In this document: positions 1 through 7,322 of the stretch, in pieces
How positions within the stretch are numbered: the first letter of the stretch is position 1
How the letters are laid out: every line of letters starts with the position of its first letter
Source of the DNA: Deinococcus sp.
GTDB taxonomy: Bacteria > Deinococcota > Deinococci > Deinococcales > Deinococcaceae
Assembly (NCBI GenBank): GCA_018260375.1
Contig: JAGLBF010000095.1
Coordinates: 1-9,503 of the forward strand
Direction: 5' to 3'
Length of the DNA stretch: 9,503 bases
The notes under the pieces: generated by a model
What the model was told of the DNA's origin: nothing
The model's database searches: none
What the model saw: only the letters and a program-made list of their open reading frames with translations
Made by a program: the position numbers and the translations under genes

Positions 1-61
1 GTTCCTACTCGCATCCGCTCGGATTGATTCGGAAGTACGCCAAATCAATCGGAATTAGTAT
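1..61 (-). repeat. Dispersed intergenic repeat, copy 1
   Basis: Read on the minus strand, this segment aligns without gaps to the repeat at 3321-3381, with 54 of 61 bases identical by hand alignment. It contains a perfect 8-bp inverted repeat (arms 22-29 and 43-50, GATTGATT / AATCAATC) around a 13-nt loop. The window starts inside or at the end of the element, so its true left limit is unknown. It resembles the small non-coding repeats described in Deinococcus radiodurans, but assignment to a named family would need a database comparison. The adjacent 64-75 is a perfect 12-bp palindrome (TACGGCGCCGTA) that may belong to the element's edge. Confidence 0.8.
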
Positions 62-101
62 CATACGGCGCCGTACTCTAACCTTGGTTAAACACGCGGT
101 G

Positions 102-120
102 AAAAAAGGCCAGCGGGCCT
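102..120 (-). terminator. Candidate intrinsic terminator, minus strand
   Basis: On the minus strand a 5-bp stem AGGCC/GGCCT with a 4-nt loop is followed by a run of six T (the first pairs with the stem's last A). This is the shape of an intrinsic terminator. The stem is short, so efficiency is uncertain. It would end transcripts coming leftward from the GTPase gene, or from a separate small RNA containing the hairpin at 129-177. Confidence 0.45.
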
Positions 121-128
121 AGGAAAAG

Positions 129-177
129 TACAAAATTTATGGCCTCTACTCGTGGTGAGTGGGGGCCATATTTTGTA
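129..177. other. Long near-perfect hairpin, possible structured RNA
   Basis: Arms 129-151 and 157-177 pair over 21 base pairs (two of them G-U on the plus strand), interrupted only by a 2-nt bulge (136-137), with a 5-nt loop GTGGT. The stem has an A/T-rich base (TACAAAA/TTTTGTA) and a G/C-rich upper part. Read on the minus strand it is followed after 8 nt by the terminator-like hairpin at 102-120, which suggests the 3' end of a transcript. It could be a small RNA, a stabilised 3' UTR of the GTPase mRNA, or a mobile or repeat-derived palindrome. I do not recognise it as a known RNA family. Confidence 0.5.
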
Positions 178-236
178 GGTGAACAGAGTTGCTTGGCATG
201 GAGCCATCAACAGCGCGGAAAGATAGACAGGGTGTA

Positions 237-264
237 ATACGGATTCCGTTTAATTCGTTGTACT
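237..264 (+). repeat. Degenerate copy of the dispersed repeat head
   Basis: The first 12 bases (ATACGGATTCCG) are identical to the head of the repeats at 3321 and 9458, and the next 16 bases match at 11 positions, ending in a shared GTACT. The downstream arm of the internal inverted repeat is not clearly preserved. It is probably a diverged or different subfamily member. It lies between the GTPase stop codon and the hairpin/terminator pair. Confidence 0.55.
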
Positions 265-342
265 CTGATTGTTCTAGTTGTCTGCCCTATGGTAAACTAA
301 GAAGACATACTTATAACTAATTTTCCGCAACGCTTATCAGCC

Positions 343-2067
343 CTATAGTCTGCTGGCCTTTTCTATCTCTGCCCGAAGCGCTTCTACCTGCCTTGAAAGC
401 TCCTCAGCGCGGGTGTGGGCGGCTTCTAGCTGGGCTTGTTGCTGGGTGATAAAGCCAGTAAAGGGCCGCATGGCGTCGTCTAGGCGCTGGTCGGCGCGTT
501 CTTGTTCGCGGGCATATTCACGGCGCAACATGGTTTCCAGACTTTCTTGCAGGGCGGCGACCTGTTGACGCAGCTGGCGCAGGGCCGCTAGGCGCTTTTG
601 TGGCAGCACGACCAGGCTCAAGCTGCCAATGGCAAGGCCGGCCAAAATGCCCGTAAAGTCGGCCATAGCACCCGTGACCGCAGCCACAGTCGCCGCACCA
701 ATAGCCAGGCCGCCCGCACCGAAACCCAGCACACCTTTCATGGCGCTCTCGGCATCTTGCGACAGCTGACGAGTAAGCTGCTTTTCAGTGGTGCTTTCTA
801 GGTGGCGCTGAGCACTGCCTGACACGGCTTCTATCAGCGCGGCGCGGTCATAAGAAAAGCGCCCTAGTGACCCTGCCGACCCTGCCGCCGAGGTAGAGCT
901 GCCGCGTTGGTGACGCAGCAAGCCCAGTTGCACGTCTTCCCAAAAATGCAGGTTATTTTCGACGAAACGGTCAATCATGCGCCCAAACTGCTGCTGCAAG
1001 GCGGCGGGCAAATCGGCGACGGCTTCACGGCGAAAGTCTTCTTCGAGCGTGCGCGAGTTGATCAGGGCGCGCACATTGCCCAGGCGCAGTTTTTGGTCAA
1101 TGAATTTGTCGGCGCGCATCTCAAATTCGCCCAGTAGCTTGGCGATGTGACCCAGCTGGGCCTCTAGGTCGGTGTTGAGCTGTTGGTGGTGCTGTGTGCG
1201 CTGGGCCTGCAAGTGCTGCAAGGCCGCTAGGTCAGCGGCGACTTCCTGGCGGGCGGCTTCCTGGCGCTGCTGCTGGGCGCTGAGCAGTTGACTGGCTACG
1301 GCCAGCGGTGAGGTGAGCTTGAGGCGGATGCGCTCTTTTTCAGAAAGTCGGCTACTCAGCTCGGCGCGCAGCGCGGCAAACCCGGCGTCGCCGCCGCGCT
1401 GCTCAGCCCGCGCGGATACCAGCATCACTGGCACTGCCATCCCCAGGGTATCGCGCGCGCCTTTTTCTACAAAGGCCCGCACCTGCTCGCGCTGCTGATC
1501 AGTTTCTAGCAAATCAGCCTTATTAATGACCATGACCACGCTGCGCCCCCAGCGGCGGGCCAGGGCCAAAAATTGCCGCTCAGACTCGGTAAAGGGCCTA
1601 TCGGCACTGGTCAAAAACAGCAGCAAGTCGGCACGCGGCAAAAAACCCTCGGTCAGCACCTGGTGCTGGCGGATGATCGCGTTGGTACCCGGAGTATCGA
1701 CCAGCGCCACGCCCTCTAGCGCGGGCAAAGGCACTTGCAGGCGGCTGACAAAGGGGTCGGCGGTGGCCTGCAACTCGCCTAGCTCTGGGCCGTGAACCAG
1801 CACATAAATGCGGTCAGTGGTGGGGGTTACACCTTCAGGCAGCGCCGAGAGACCCAGCAAAGCATTGAGAAAACTACTTTTGCCCGCGTTAAATTCGCCC
1901 ACCACCACCAGCAAAAAGGCTTCATCCAGATTGCTCAGGGCTTGTCTGGCTTGCTGCACGCTCTCAAGCGGCGCACGCTGCACTTCCAAAAAACTTTGCA
2001 AGTCACCCAGTAACTGGCGTTCCTGGCTCAGCAAGTCCTGCACCTGGGGACTGACAAACTGGGTCAT
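343..2067 (-). CDS. Dynamin-like GTPase
   Basis: A 574-residue dynamin-family GTPase, probably a membrane-remodelling or membrane-tethering protein acting at the inner face of the cytoplasmic membrane. Visible G motifs: G1 GEFNAGKSS (57-65), G2 threonines in TPTTDR (81-86), G3 DTPG (124-127), G4 NKAD (182-185) and a G5-like SA (218-219). The stretch at about 255-310 is Gln/Leu-rich and likely coiled coil. Residues about 444-488 form a Gly/Ala-rich hydrophobic hairpin, the usual position of a bacterial dynamin membrane paddle or transmembrane segment, and about 490-573 is again predicted coiled coil. The length fits a single bacterial dynamin-like protein. The ATG at 2067 is preferred because an extended -10 lies 6 nt upstream, implying a leaderless mRNA. 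It stands alone and is divergent from the esterase. Family assignment is firm; the cellular role is inference. Confidence 0.9.
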   Translation of the reverse strand: MTQFVSPQVQDLLSQERQLLGDLQSFLEVQRAPLESVQQARQALSNLDEAFLLVVVGEFNAGKSSFLNALLGLSALPEGVTPTTDRIYVLVHGPELGELQATADPFVSRLQVPLPALEGVALVDTPGTNAIIRQHQVLTEGFLPRADLLLFLTSADRPFTESERQFLALARRWGRSVVMVINKADLLETDQQREQVRAFVEKGARDTLGMAVPVMLVSARAEQRGGDAGFAALRAELSSRLSEKERIRLKLTSPLAVASQLLSAQQQRQEAARQEVAADLAALQHLQAQRTQHHQQLNTDLEAQLGHIAKLLGEFEMRADKFIDQKLRLGNVRALINSRTLEEDFRREAVADLPAALQQQFGRMIDRFVENNLHFWEDVQLGLLRHQRGSSTSAAGSAGSLGRFSYDRAALIEAVSGSAQRHLESTTEKQLTRQLSQDAESAMKGVLGFGAGGLAIGAATVAAVTGAMADFTGILAGLAIGSLSLVVLPQKRLAALRQLRQQVAALQESLETMLRREYAREQERADQRLDDAMRPFTGFITQQQAQLEAAHTRAEELSRQVEALRAEIEKASRL

Positions 2068-2073
2068 GTAAAC

Positions 2074-2082
2074 ATTGTATCA
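2074..2082 (-). promoter_or_regulatory. Leaderless promoter of the dynamin-like gene
   Basis: On the minus strand TGATACAAT is an extended -10 (TGN plus TACAAT). It ends 6 nt before the ATG at 2067, so transcription would start at or next to the start codon. No ribosome binding site is present, and the -35 position shows no good match. Confidence 0.6.
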
Positions 2083-2118
2083 GCCTGCACATAGACGGGA
2101 GGACGTGTGGATATGCAA

Positions 2119-2163
2119 GACCATCTTTGCCAGATACCTCTTTGCTATATACCTCTTTGCCGG
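2119..2163. repeat. Three-unit 15-bp tandem repeat
   Basis: Three units with a 15-bp period. Units two and three both begin ATACCTCTTTGC (2134-2145 and 2149-2160); unit one is diverged (8 of 12 bases agree). The array lies in the divergent region between the GTPase and the esterase, upstream of both -10 elements. It could hold phased regulator sites or simply be slippage. Confidence 0.75.
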
Positions 2164-2202
2164 GTACCCGCAGACACCTTTATGGAGGTCTGAACGAAAT
2201 AC

Positions 2203-2230
2203 GTGTGACTAGAAGTGCGTGACTGGAAGT
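2203..2230. repeat. Two-unit 14-bp tandem repeat
   Basis: GTGACTAGAAGT (2205-2216) and GTGACTGGAAGT (2219-2230) differ at one base and repeat at a 14-bp spacing. The second unit ends 25 bp before the esterase -10, where a -35 or an activator site would sit. It is unrelated in sequence to the 15-bp array at 2119-2163. Confidence 0.7.
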
Positions 2231-2254
2231 TATACGTCATTCACCTCTACGCCC

Positions 2255-2260
2255 TATTAT
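2255..2260 (+). promoter_or_regulatory. Leaderless promoter of the esterase gene
   Basis: TATTAT matches the -10 consensus at five of six positions. It is separated by 7 nt from the ATG at 2268, so the mRNA would start at or near the start codon. No Shine-Dalgarno sequence is present. No convincing -35 is seen; TTATAC at 2230-2235 is at a poor 19-bp spacing. Confidence 0.65.
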
Positions 2261-2267
2261 CTAGGCT

Positions 2268-3314
2268 ATGAGCGTTTCTGTTGCTGGCACCACTGTCACC
2301 TTTAGCCCACCCGCAGGGGCAGTAGGACTTATCGGTGATTTTACCGACTGGTACAAACGGCCCGCCTTGCCCACTGCGGGCCAAGATATTGTGCTGACCC
2401 TGCCGCGCGGAGCCTGGGTAGAGTACGCCTGGATTAACGCGGAGCGCAGGGCCTTTGCCGACCCCGACAATGCCCAGCGCTCGCTCAATCCCTGGTGGAG
2501 CTACCCCCGCGCTGTACAGGTGGGCGAGTACCCCTTTCATCCGCTGTGGGCGGGCAAGTTTTGGCAGCCGCCGGGAACAGCCCACGGCACAGATATTCCC
2601 AGAGGCAAAGCCGAGCGCATCACCTGGGAGGGCCAAGTATTCGCGGGCAAGCGGCGCGGCTACATTTATACGCCGCCTGACTACACGCCAGAGCGCACCT
2701 TTCCGGTCTATTACATTCAAGACGGGGTAGCATTTTACCGCACCGGCAGACTTGCCGAGCTGCTCGAAATGGCCCTCCACCTACGGCTGATAGACAGCGC
2801 CGTACTGGTCTTTGTAGAGCCGCTAGAGCGCAATGAAGAGTATTACCTCAACGACCTTTACCACGAGTTTTTGCTGCAAGAGGTGATGCCGCAGGTAGAA
2901 CACTCTTACTCGGTATCGCGCGAAGCCAGCGGGCGCGGGCTGTGGGGCGCGTCACTGGGCGGGCTCATTAGCCTGTACACCGCCTGGCAACACCCCGAAA
3001 CCTACGGGCGCGTTGTGAGTCATTCGGGCTGCTTTATCGCCGCGCCAGAGGGCAAGCAAGGCCATGAAATCAACACCACCACTGCCCGAGAGTGGCTTAC
3101 CGAGACCCTACCCCAGCGCCCGCCAAGCACCCTGAATATCAGCCTAGATACGGGCACACTGGAATGGCTCACCGCCGCCAACCGCCGTATGGGGGCCACC
3201 TTGCAAGACCTAGGGATCTTGCACCAATACCGCGAGTACCCCAGCGGTCACAACTGGGTCACGTGGAAAAATGCGCTGCCTGAGGCGCTGCTGTACATGC
3301 AGGGAAGGGCCTAG
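2268..3314 (+). CDS. Fes/esterase-D family alpha/beta hydrolase
   Basis: A 348-residue protein with the two-part build of enterochelin-esterase-like enzymes (Fes, COG2382 type). The N-terminal beta-sandwich has the early-set motif LIGDFTDW (21-28). The alpha/beta hydrolase domain begins near residue 115 (GYIYTPPDY at 131-139, PVYYIQDG at 146-153). The nucleophile is Ser229 in GASLGG, the catalytic His is probably His328 in SGHNW, and the acid is probably in the region of Asp294-Glu299. There is no signal peptide, so it should be cytoplasmic. Natural substrates of this family include ester siderophores and other carboxylic esters; nothing nearby (no siderophore or uptake genes) narrows the substrate. 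The ATG at 2268 is fixed by the leaderless promoter 7 nt upstream. A repeat follows the stop codon almost directly. Confidence 0.88.
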   Translation: MSVSVAGTTVTFSPPAGAVGLIGDFTDWYKRPALPTAGQDIVLTLPRGAWVEYAWINAERRAFADPDNAQRSLNPWWSYPRAVQVGEYPFHPLWAGKFWQPPGTAHGTDIPRGKAERITWEGQVFAGKRRGYIYTPPDYTPERTFPVYYIQDGVAFYRTGRLAELLEMALHLRLIDSAVLVFVEPLERNEEYYLNDLYHEFLLQEVMPQVEHSYSVSREASGRGLWGASLGGLISLYTAWQHPETYGRVVSHSGCFIAAPEGKQGHEINTTTAREWLTETLPQRPPSTLNISLDTGTLEWLTAANRRMGATLQDLGILHQYREYPSGHNWVTWKNALPEALLYMQGRA

Positions 3315-3320
3315 ATTCTG

Positions 3321-3381
3321 ATACGGATTCCGATTGATTTGGCGTACTTCCGAAGCAATCAGGGCAGATGCGAGTGGGAAC
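3321..3381 (+). repeat. Dispersed intergenic repeat, copy 2
   Basis: It begins ATACGGATTCCG 6 nt after the esterase stop codon and has the same orientation as that gene. It agrees with copy 3 at 44 of 46 comparable bases and with copy 1 at 54 of 61. The internal inverted repeat (arms 3332-3339 and 3353-3360, 13-nt loop) has one mismatch, AAGCAATC in place of AATCAATC. It continues without a break into the inverted-repeat module at 3384-3457. Confidence 0.9.
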
Positions 3382-3383
3382 AG

Positions 3384-3457
3384 CATACGGACTGTGCGGT
3401 ATGGAGCCGCAGGCGGCGCTTTTCCGACTGTGGTGGAATGGAGCGGCAGTCCGTATG
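3384..3457. repeat. Inverted-repeat module adjoining repeat copy 2
   Basis: Perfect 11-bp inverted repeats CATACGGACTG (3384-3394) and CAGTCCGTATG (3447-3457) flank a 52-bp GC-rich interior. The module directly follows repeat copy 2, so the two may form one composite element of about 137 bp. It lies between the convergent esterase and ArsC-like genes, where it could shape the 3' end of either transcript. The rest of the gap (3458-3540) shows no gene or clear terminator. Confidence 0.7.
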
Positions 3458-3540
3458 GCCTGTAGGGTAGCGCCAACAAGCGTCAATAACAGCGCCGACA
3501 AAGCCTGCAATTTCGGATTAAACCCTAGACAGACTGCGCT

Positions 3541-3903
3541 TCATTCCAGCATCTTGGCCCAGCGCTCCTGGTCTTCGCCCACGCTCACCACTTTGCCCCC
3601 GCGCACCAACGGCAACTTGAGGGCGGCGGGATACTGGGCCAGCTTTTGCAGCACGCCGTCTTCGCTTAGACGCAGGTAGGGCAGGCCCGAATCTTCGTAG
3701 GCTTTGCTCTCTTTATCCAGCACCCCGTCAGTGCCAAACTGCTGCTGAAAGCGGGCCAATTCGCCGCGTGCAATGGGCTTTTGAGCCAGGTCAACATAAT
3801 GCACCTTGACACGCCTCTCTTTAAAAAACCGCTCAGCAGCGCGGGTAGCGGCTGACTTCTTGAGGCCGAAAATTTGTACGGTGGGGGCGGGTTGGTCTGC
3901 CAT
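3541..3903 (-). CDS. ArsC/Spx-fold protein lacking cysteine
   Basis: A 120-residue protein of the ArsC/Spx/YffB thioredoxin-like family. The N-terminal VQIFGLKKSAATRAAERFF (9-27) aligns with the family pattern IYGIKNCDTVKKARKWL, with Ser17 in the place of the active cysteine. PAALKLPLVRGGKVVSVG (92-109) aligns with the family segment that carries a conserved Arg-Pro; here it reads Leu97-Pro98. The protein has no cysteine at all, so thiol redox or arsenate reduction is not possible; a binding or regulatory role is inferred. It is the last gene of the cda operon, 5 nt after the ABC protein's stop codon, with no Shine-Dalgarno sequence, so translation is probably coupled. The family call is good; the function is unknown. 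Confidence 0.8.
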   Translation of the reverse strand: MADQPAPTVQIFGLKKSAATRAAERFFKERRVKVHYVDLAQKPIARGELARFQQQFGTDGVLDKESKAYEDSGLPYLRLSEDGVLQKLAQYPAALKLPLVRGGKVVSVGEDQERWAKMLE

Positions 3904-3908
3904 GCGGT

Positions 3909-5411
3909 TTACTGTAAAGGAATGAGCTGCCTGCAGCCAGTCACCCGCCCGTCCGACAGGTGCAGGTGGTGTGTCAGCCCTGGCGGGTTATCGGCTTCGC
4001 GGTGCGAGATGACCAGCAGGTGCGTGCCGCCCGCTACCAAGGCGGGGAGCAGCGTCCAGAAGCGCTGGCGGGCGGGGGCATCTAAAAAGTCCAGGCCCTC
4101 GTCTAGGATCAGCAGCGTGGGGCGGTGGATGACGGCGCGCCCCAGCAACAAGCGGCGCAACTGGCCTTGTGACAGCGTATCGGCGCTTTGACCCAGCAGG
4201 TCGGTGACGGCTAGAGTCTGCGCTACCTCGTGCACCCTGTGCTGCTGCGCGGGGCTAAGGTCGGGCGCAAAGCCTTCGCTACCGCCAAAAGCCGAGGCCA
4301 GCACCTCATGGCCCGTCCAGTTGCGGCGCTGGCGTATGCCCACCTCGGCTCCTACCAGGCCAATGGATGCTCGGCGCTCACTGAGCAAATCGCGCCGTAA
4401 AAAAGGTCGGGTGACGCTGCCGCCTAGCGCGGCTGACAACTCGCCCGCGACCAGCCGCGCCAGCGTACTTTTGCCTGCACCGTTATCACCTGTGACCAGC
4501 CAGTGCTGACCCGTCAGCCACTGCCAACTGATAGGCCCTAGTGCGTGGTGTCCGTTGCGGTATACCTCGGCCTGATCAAGTGCCACCAGTACGGCGGGGG
4601 CAGAGTGGCTGTTAACTAAAGGGGTACGGGTGACTAACGGCGTACTGGTGACTAGAGGGGTACTGGTCAAAGGCAGCAGTGGAAGCGGCGGCACCGCCTG
4701 AGTGGGCGTAGGTTCACCAACTTCTAACCGCCCCGCCGCGATGTGGGCACGCTTCCAGGGCAGTGCGGGGACTTCTTCGGGGCGGTGGGTGACCAGCACC
4801 AACGCTGTGCCTGCCTGTGCCACTTCGCGCAGTACCTCGGCGACTTCCTGGCGGGCTTTGGCGCTCAGGCCGTCAGTGATTTCATCGAGCAACAGCGCGG
4901 CAGGACGGGGCATCAGGGCGCGACCCAGCAGGGTGCGGCGGCGCTGTCCGTGGCTGAGCGTGCGGATATCACGTCCTAGCAGCTCGGTGAGGCGCAACAG
5001 CTGTGCCACCTCGCGCATACGGGTGAGTTCTGGCGAGCTGGGCGGCCACAGTCGCAACTTGTCTCCACTCAGACCGCTGAGCAGCACATCACTGACCGTC
5101 TGTACAGTGTCGCCTTGCAGATAAAACGTCTCCTGGTCGGGCGACACCAGCGGCAAAAGTACCCGAGCTCGCAGCGCCGAAGCGCGGTAAGCTCCGTCTA
5201 AAAAGTAGCGCCGCATGCCCGAACTCGGTGACAACTCGCCGCGCAGCAGGGCCAGCAAGGTGCTTTTGCCGCTGCCATTGCTCCCCGTTATCAGCCAGCA
5301 CTCGCCCGCACTCAGGCTGAAATTAAGGTGGTACAGCGGCCCACGCCTGAGGCTGACCTCGTGCAGCTCTACCAGTGGCGGCTGGCTGGTGTGCGGCGAA
5401 TCAACGGTCAT
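3909..5411 (-). CDS. Soluble twin-ABC ATPase, ModF/PhrA-like
   Basis: A 500-residue protein with two complete ABC ATPase domains and no transmembrane segment. Domain 1 (about 12-232): Walker A GSNGSGKST (43-51), signature LSHGQ (152-156), Walker B ending Asp176-Glu177, switch His209. Domain 2 (about 273-493): Walker A GDNGAGKST (308-316), LSQGQ (413-417), Asp437-Glu438, His470. All catalytic positions are present, so both sites should be active. Length and layout match E. coli ModF (historically PhrA, 'photorepair protein'), whose biochemical role is not settled. It differs from ABC-F translation factors, which share a twin-ABC layout. The linker carries a Thr-Pro-Leu-Val repeat (249-266). 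The ATG overlaps the cdaR stop codon as ATGA, and an AGAGGA ribosome site lies 3 nt upstream. It is the third gene of the cda operon. Confidence 0.85.
   Translation of the reverse strand: MTVDSPHTSQPPLVELHEVSLRRGPLYHLNFSLSAGECWLITGSNGSGKSTLLALLRGELSPSSGMRRYFLDGAYRASALRARVLLPLVSPDQETFYLQGDTVQTVSDVLLSGLSGDKLRLWPPSSPELTRMREVAQLLRLTELLGRDIRTLSHGQRRRTLLGRALMPRPAALLLDEITDGLSAKARQEVAEVLREVAQAGTALVLVTHRPEEVPALPWKRAHIAAGRLEVGEPTPTQAVPPLPLLPLTSTPLVTSTPLVTRTPLVNSHSAPAVLVALDQAEVYRNGHHALGPISWQWLTGQHWLVTGDNGAGKSTLARLVAGELSAALGGSVTRPFLRRDLLSERRASIGLVGAEVGIRQRRNWTGHEVLASAFGGSEGFAPDLSPAQQHRVHEVAQTLAVTDLLGQSADTLSQGQLRRLLLGRAVIHRPTLLILDEGLDFLDAPARQRFWTLLPALVAGGTHLLVISHREADNPPGLTHHLHLSDGRVTGCRQLIPLQ
4614..4667 (-). 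repeat. 18-bp in-frame repeat coding for T-x-T-P-L-V linker
   Basis: Three 18-bp units encode TSTPLV, TSTPLV and TRTPLV (residues 249-266 of the twin-ABC protein), between the two ATPase domains. The repeat keeps frame, so unit number can vary without breaking the protein. Further Pro/Leu-rich sequence precedes it (PPLPLLPL, 241-248). Confidence 0.85.
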
Positions 5412-6360
5412 CGTTCCTCTACGGTCAGGTGCACGGTCACCCTGTCCAAGCTGTACACCCCTGCGGGCAGGGTCAAGTCGGGCTGAATGCTGTATTTTCC
5501 AACACGGTACGGCACTTGCACTCGCACATTCATCAGATTGGGTGTTCCCACCGATTCAAGCAGGCGCACGGTGGGTGGCTCAATGCGGGCCGTCACCTTG
5601 AACCCAGCGGGCGCGGTGGACAAGACCACAGGCACGCTCCGTACAGGAAGGTGGCCCGTGTCGGTGCGGCGCACGGTGACGCTGGGCGGGGTCAGCGTCA
5701 CATTGACCACCGCGCCCCGGGTATTGAGTGCTATCAAGTTCGCTGCCTGCTGCTCACCAACATCCAGACTAAGCGGCGCAGTCGTCACCTGAGCTACGCT
5801 GCCCACCAGACGGCTGGGGCCGCTGATCGTCACCTGAGCGGGGGAGGCTTGGTAGCGCGACAAACCTGCATTGCCTTCATTCATCGCCATGCTGACCACT
5901 ACGGATTGTACGCGGCGGCGCTCGGCATCGATCTGCCCCTGGGCAGTGGCAGGAACTACCTTGACTGTGCGGGTGTTATCGGGGTTATCTATGCGTACGT
6001 TACGGCTAAAGGTGCCTTCGGGAAGGTCAGTGACATCAATGTAGGCTTCTATGTCGCCCGCATTGATACTCGCCAGCCGTTGCCGCGCTCCACTCAGGGT
6101 CACCTGCACGTTGGCGGGGATAAGCGTACTCACCGCCCGCTTGCCGCTGCTATAGGTGTTGTCGCGTACCTCCACCGCCACGCTATAGCGCTGCTGAATC
6201 GTGGCGCGGCGATCTTCGGTGGCAAAGTACCAGCAGAGGACGGCGACCAGCAGCGCCAAGAACTTCTGCGCGAAGTTATGCCGCAGCCGCCCAAACCAGT
6301 AGTGTATAGAGGTCAGCGGGCGCGGCTTAGATGGGGGCGCGGGGGGGGATACGGGGTTAC

Positions 6361-6364
<4 letters not shown>
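5408..6364 (-). CDS. cdaR: CdaR/YbbR-domain regulator of diadenylate cyclase
   Basis: A 318-residue YbbR-domain protein, the usual partner and regulator of CdaA. A Pro-rich cytoplasmic N-terminus (1-30) leads to one transmembrane helix (about 32-48, FAQKFLALLVAVLCWYF). The rest should lie outside the membrane as about three YbbR repeats. Repeat 1 is clear around VTLSGARQRLASI to VTDLPEGTF (88-119), repeat 2 around VTISGPSRLVGSV (178-190), and a weaker third spans about 240-316. In characterised Gram-positive bacteria CdaR binds CdaA and changes c-di-AMP output; the same is inferred here from synteny. The start codon overlaps the cdaA stop as ATGA and has a good ribosome site. Its stop overlaps the start of the twin-ABC gene in the same way. 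Confidence 0.9.
5415..5420 (-). promoter_or_regulatory. Ribosome binding site of the twin-ABC gene
   Basis: AGAGGA on the minus strand lies inside the end of cdaR, 3 nt before the ATG at 5411. It supports that start and coupled translation. Confidence 0.6.
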
Positions 6365-7125
<761 letters not shown>

Positions 7126-7254
7126 AAGTGGGCTTCTTTGTGACCCCGTAAGAGCAGCGGGGCAATGTGACTACAGGGCGAGAGCGGGCAAAGAACGCGG
7201 GGAAAAGTATAAAACTTTGCTTTACTATACCCACCCCCAACGCACAAAGTGCCG

Positions 7255-7274
7255 CACGGCTTACAAGAGCCGTG
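7255..7274. other. Short stem-loop in the putative cdaA leader
   Basis: CACGGCT (7255-7261) and AGCCGTG (7268-7274) form a perfect 7-bp stem with a 6-nt loop. No T run follows on either strand, so it is not an obvious terminator. It would lie in the 5' leader of cdaA if transcription starts at the candidate -10 near 7317-7322. Confidence 0.45.
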
Positions 7275-7316
7275 AGCAAGGGAGCTGGGGGACTGGGGGC
7301 TAGTGAAGCTATAAAC

Positions 7317-7322
7317 ATTGTA
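7317..7322 (-). promoter_or_regulatory. Possible distal promoter for cdaA
   Basis: TACAAT on the minus strand sits inside an 11-bp stretch (TAAACATTGTA as plus strand, 7312-7322) identical to that containing the GTPase -10 at 2069-2079. Use as a promoter would give cdaA a leader of about 185 nt. No -35 match is seen and the extended TG is absent, so this is weak. TATAGT and TATACT near 7200-7230 on the minus strand are alternatives. Confidence 0.25.

Noticed and set aside
181..235. Relationship of this stretch to the interior of the module at 3384-3457 (shared GAACAG and ATGGAGCC)
   Set aside because: The shared blocks are short with different spacing, and the order relative to the repeat head is reversed; it may be chance.
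269..298. Plus-strand promoter with extended -10 TGGTAAACT
   Set aside because: The -35 match is only three of six, and it would drive antisense transcription into the GTPase gene with no open frame to explain it.
2201..2245. Radiation/desiccation response motif (DdrO site) before the esterase
   Set aside because: TTATAC and CGTCATT fragments are present, but the 17-bp palindrome cannot be matched.
2247..2780. Minus-strand open frame of 177 codons opposite the esterase
   Set aside because: It overlaps the well-supported esterase and shows no recognisable motif.
7130..7172. CRP-like site from the two TGTGAC sequences near cdaA
   Set aside because: The two TGTGAC half-sites are direct rather than inverted and too far apart for a normal CRP-type dimer site.
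7277..7301. Possible G-quadruplex upstream of cdaA
   Set aside because: Only three runs of three or more G are present close together; a stable four-run structure is not supported.
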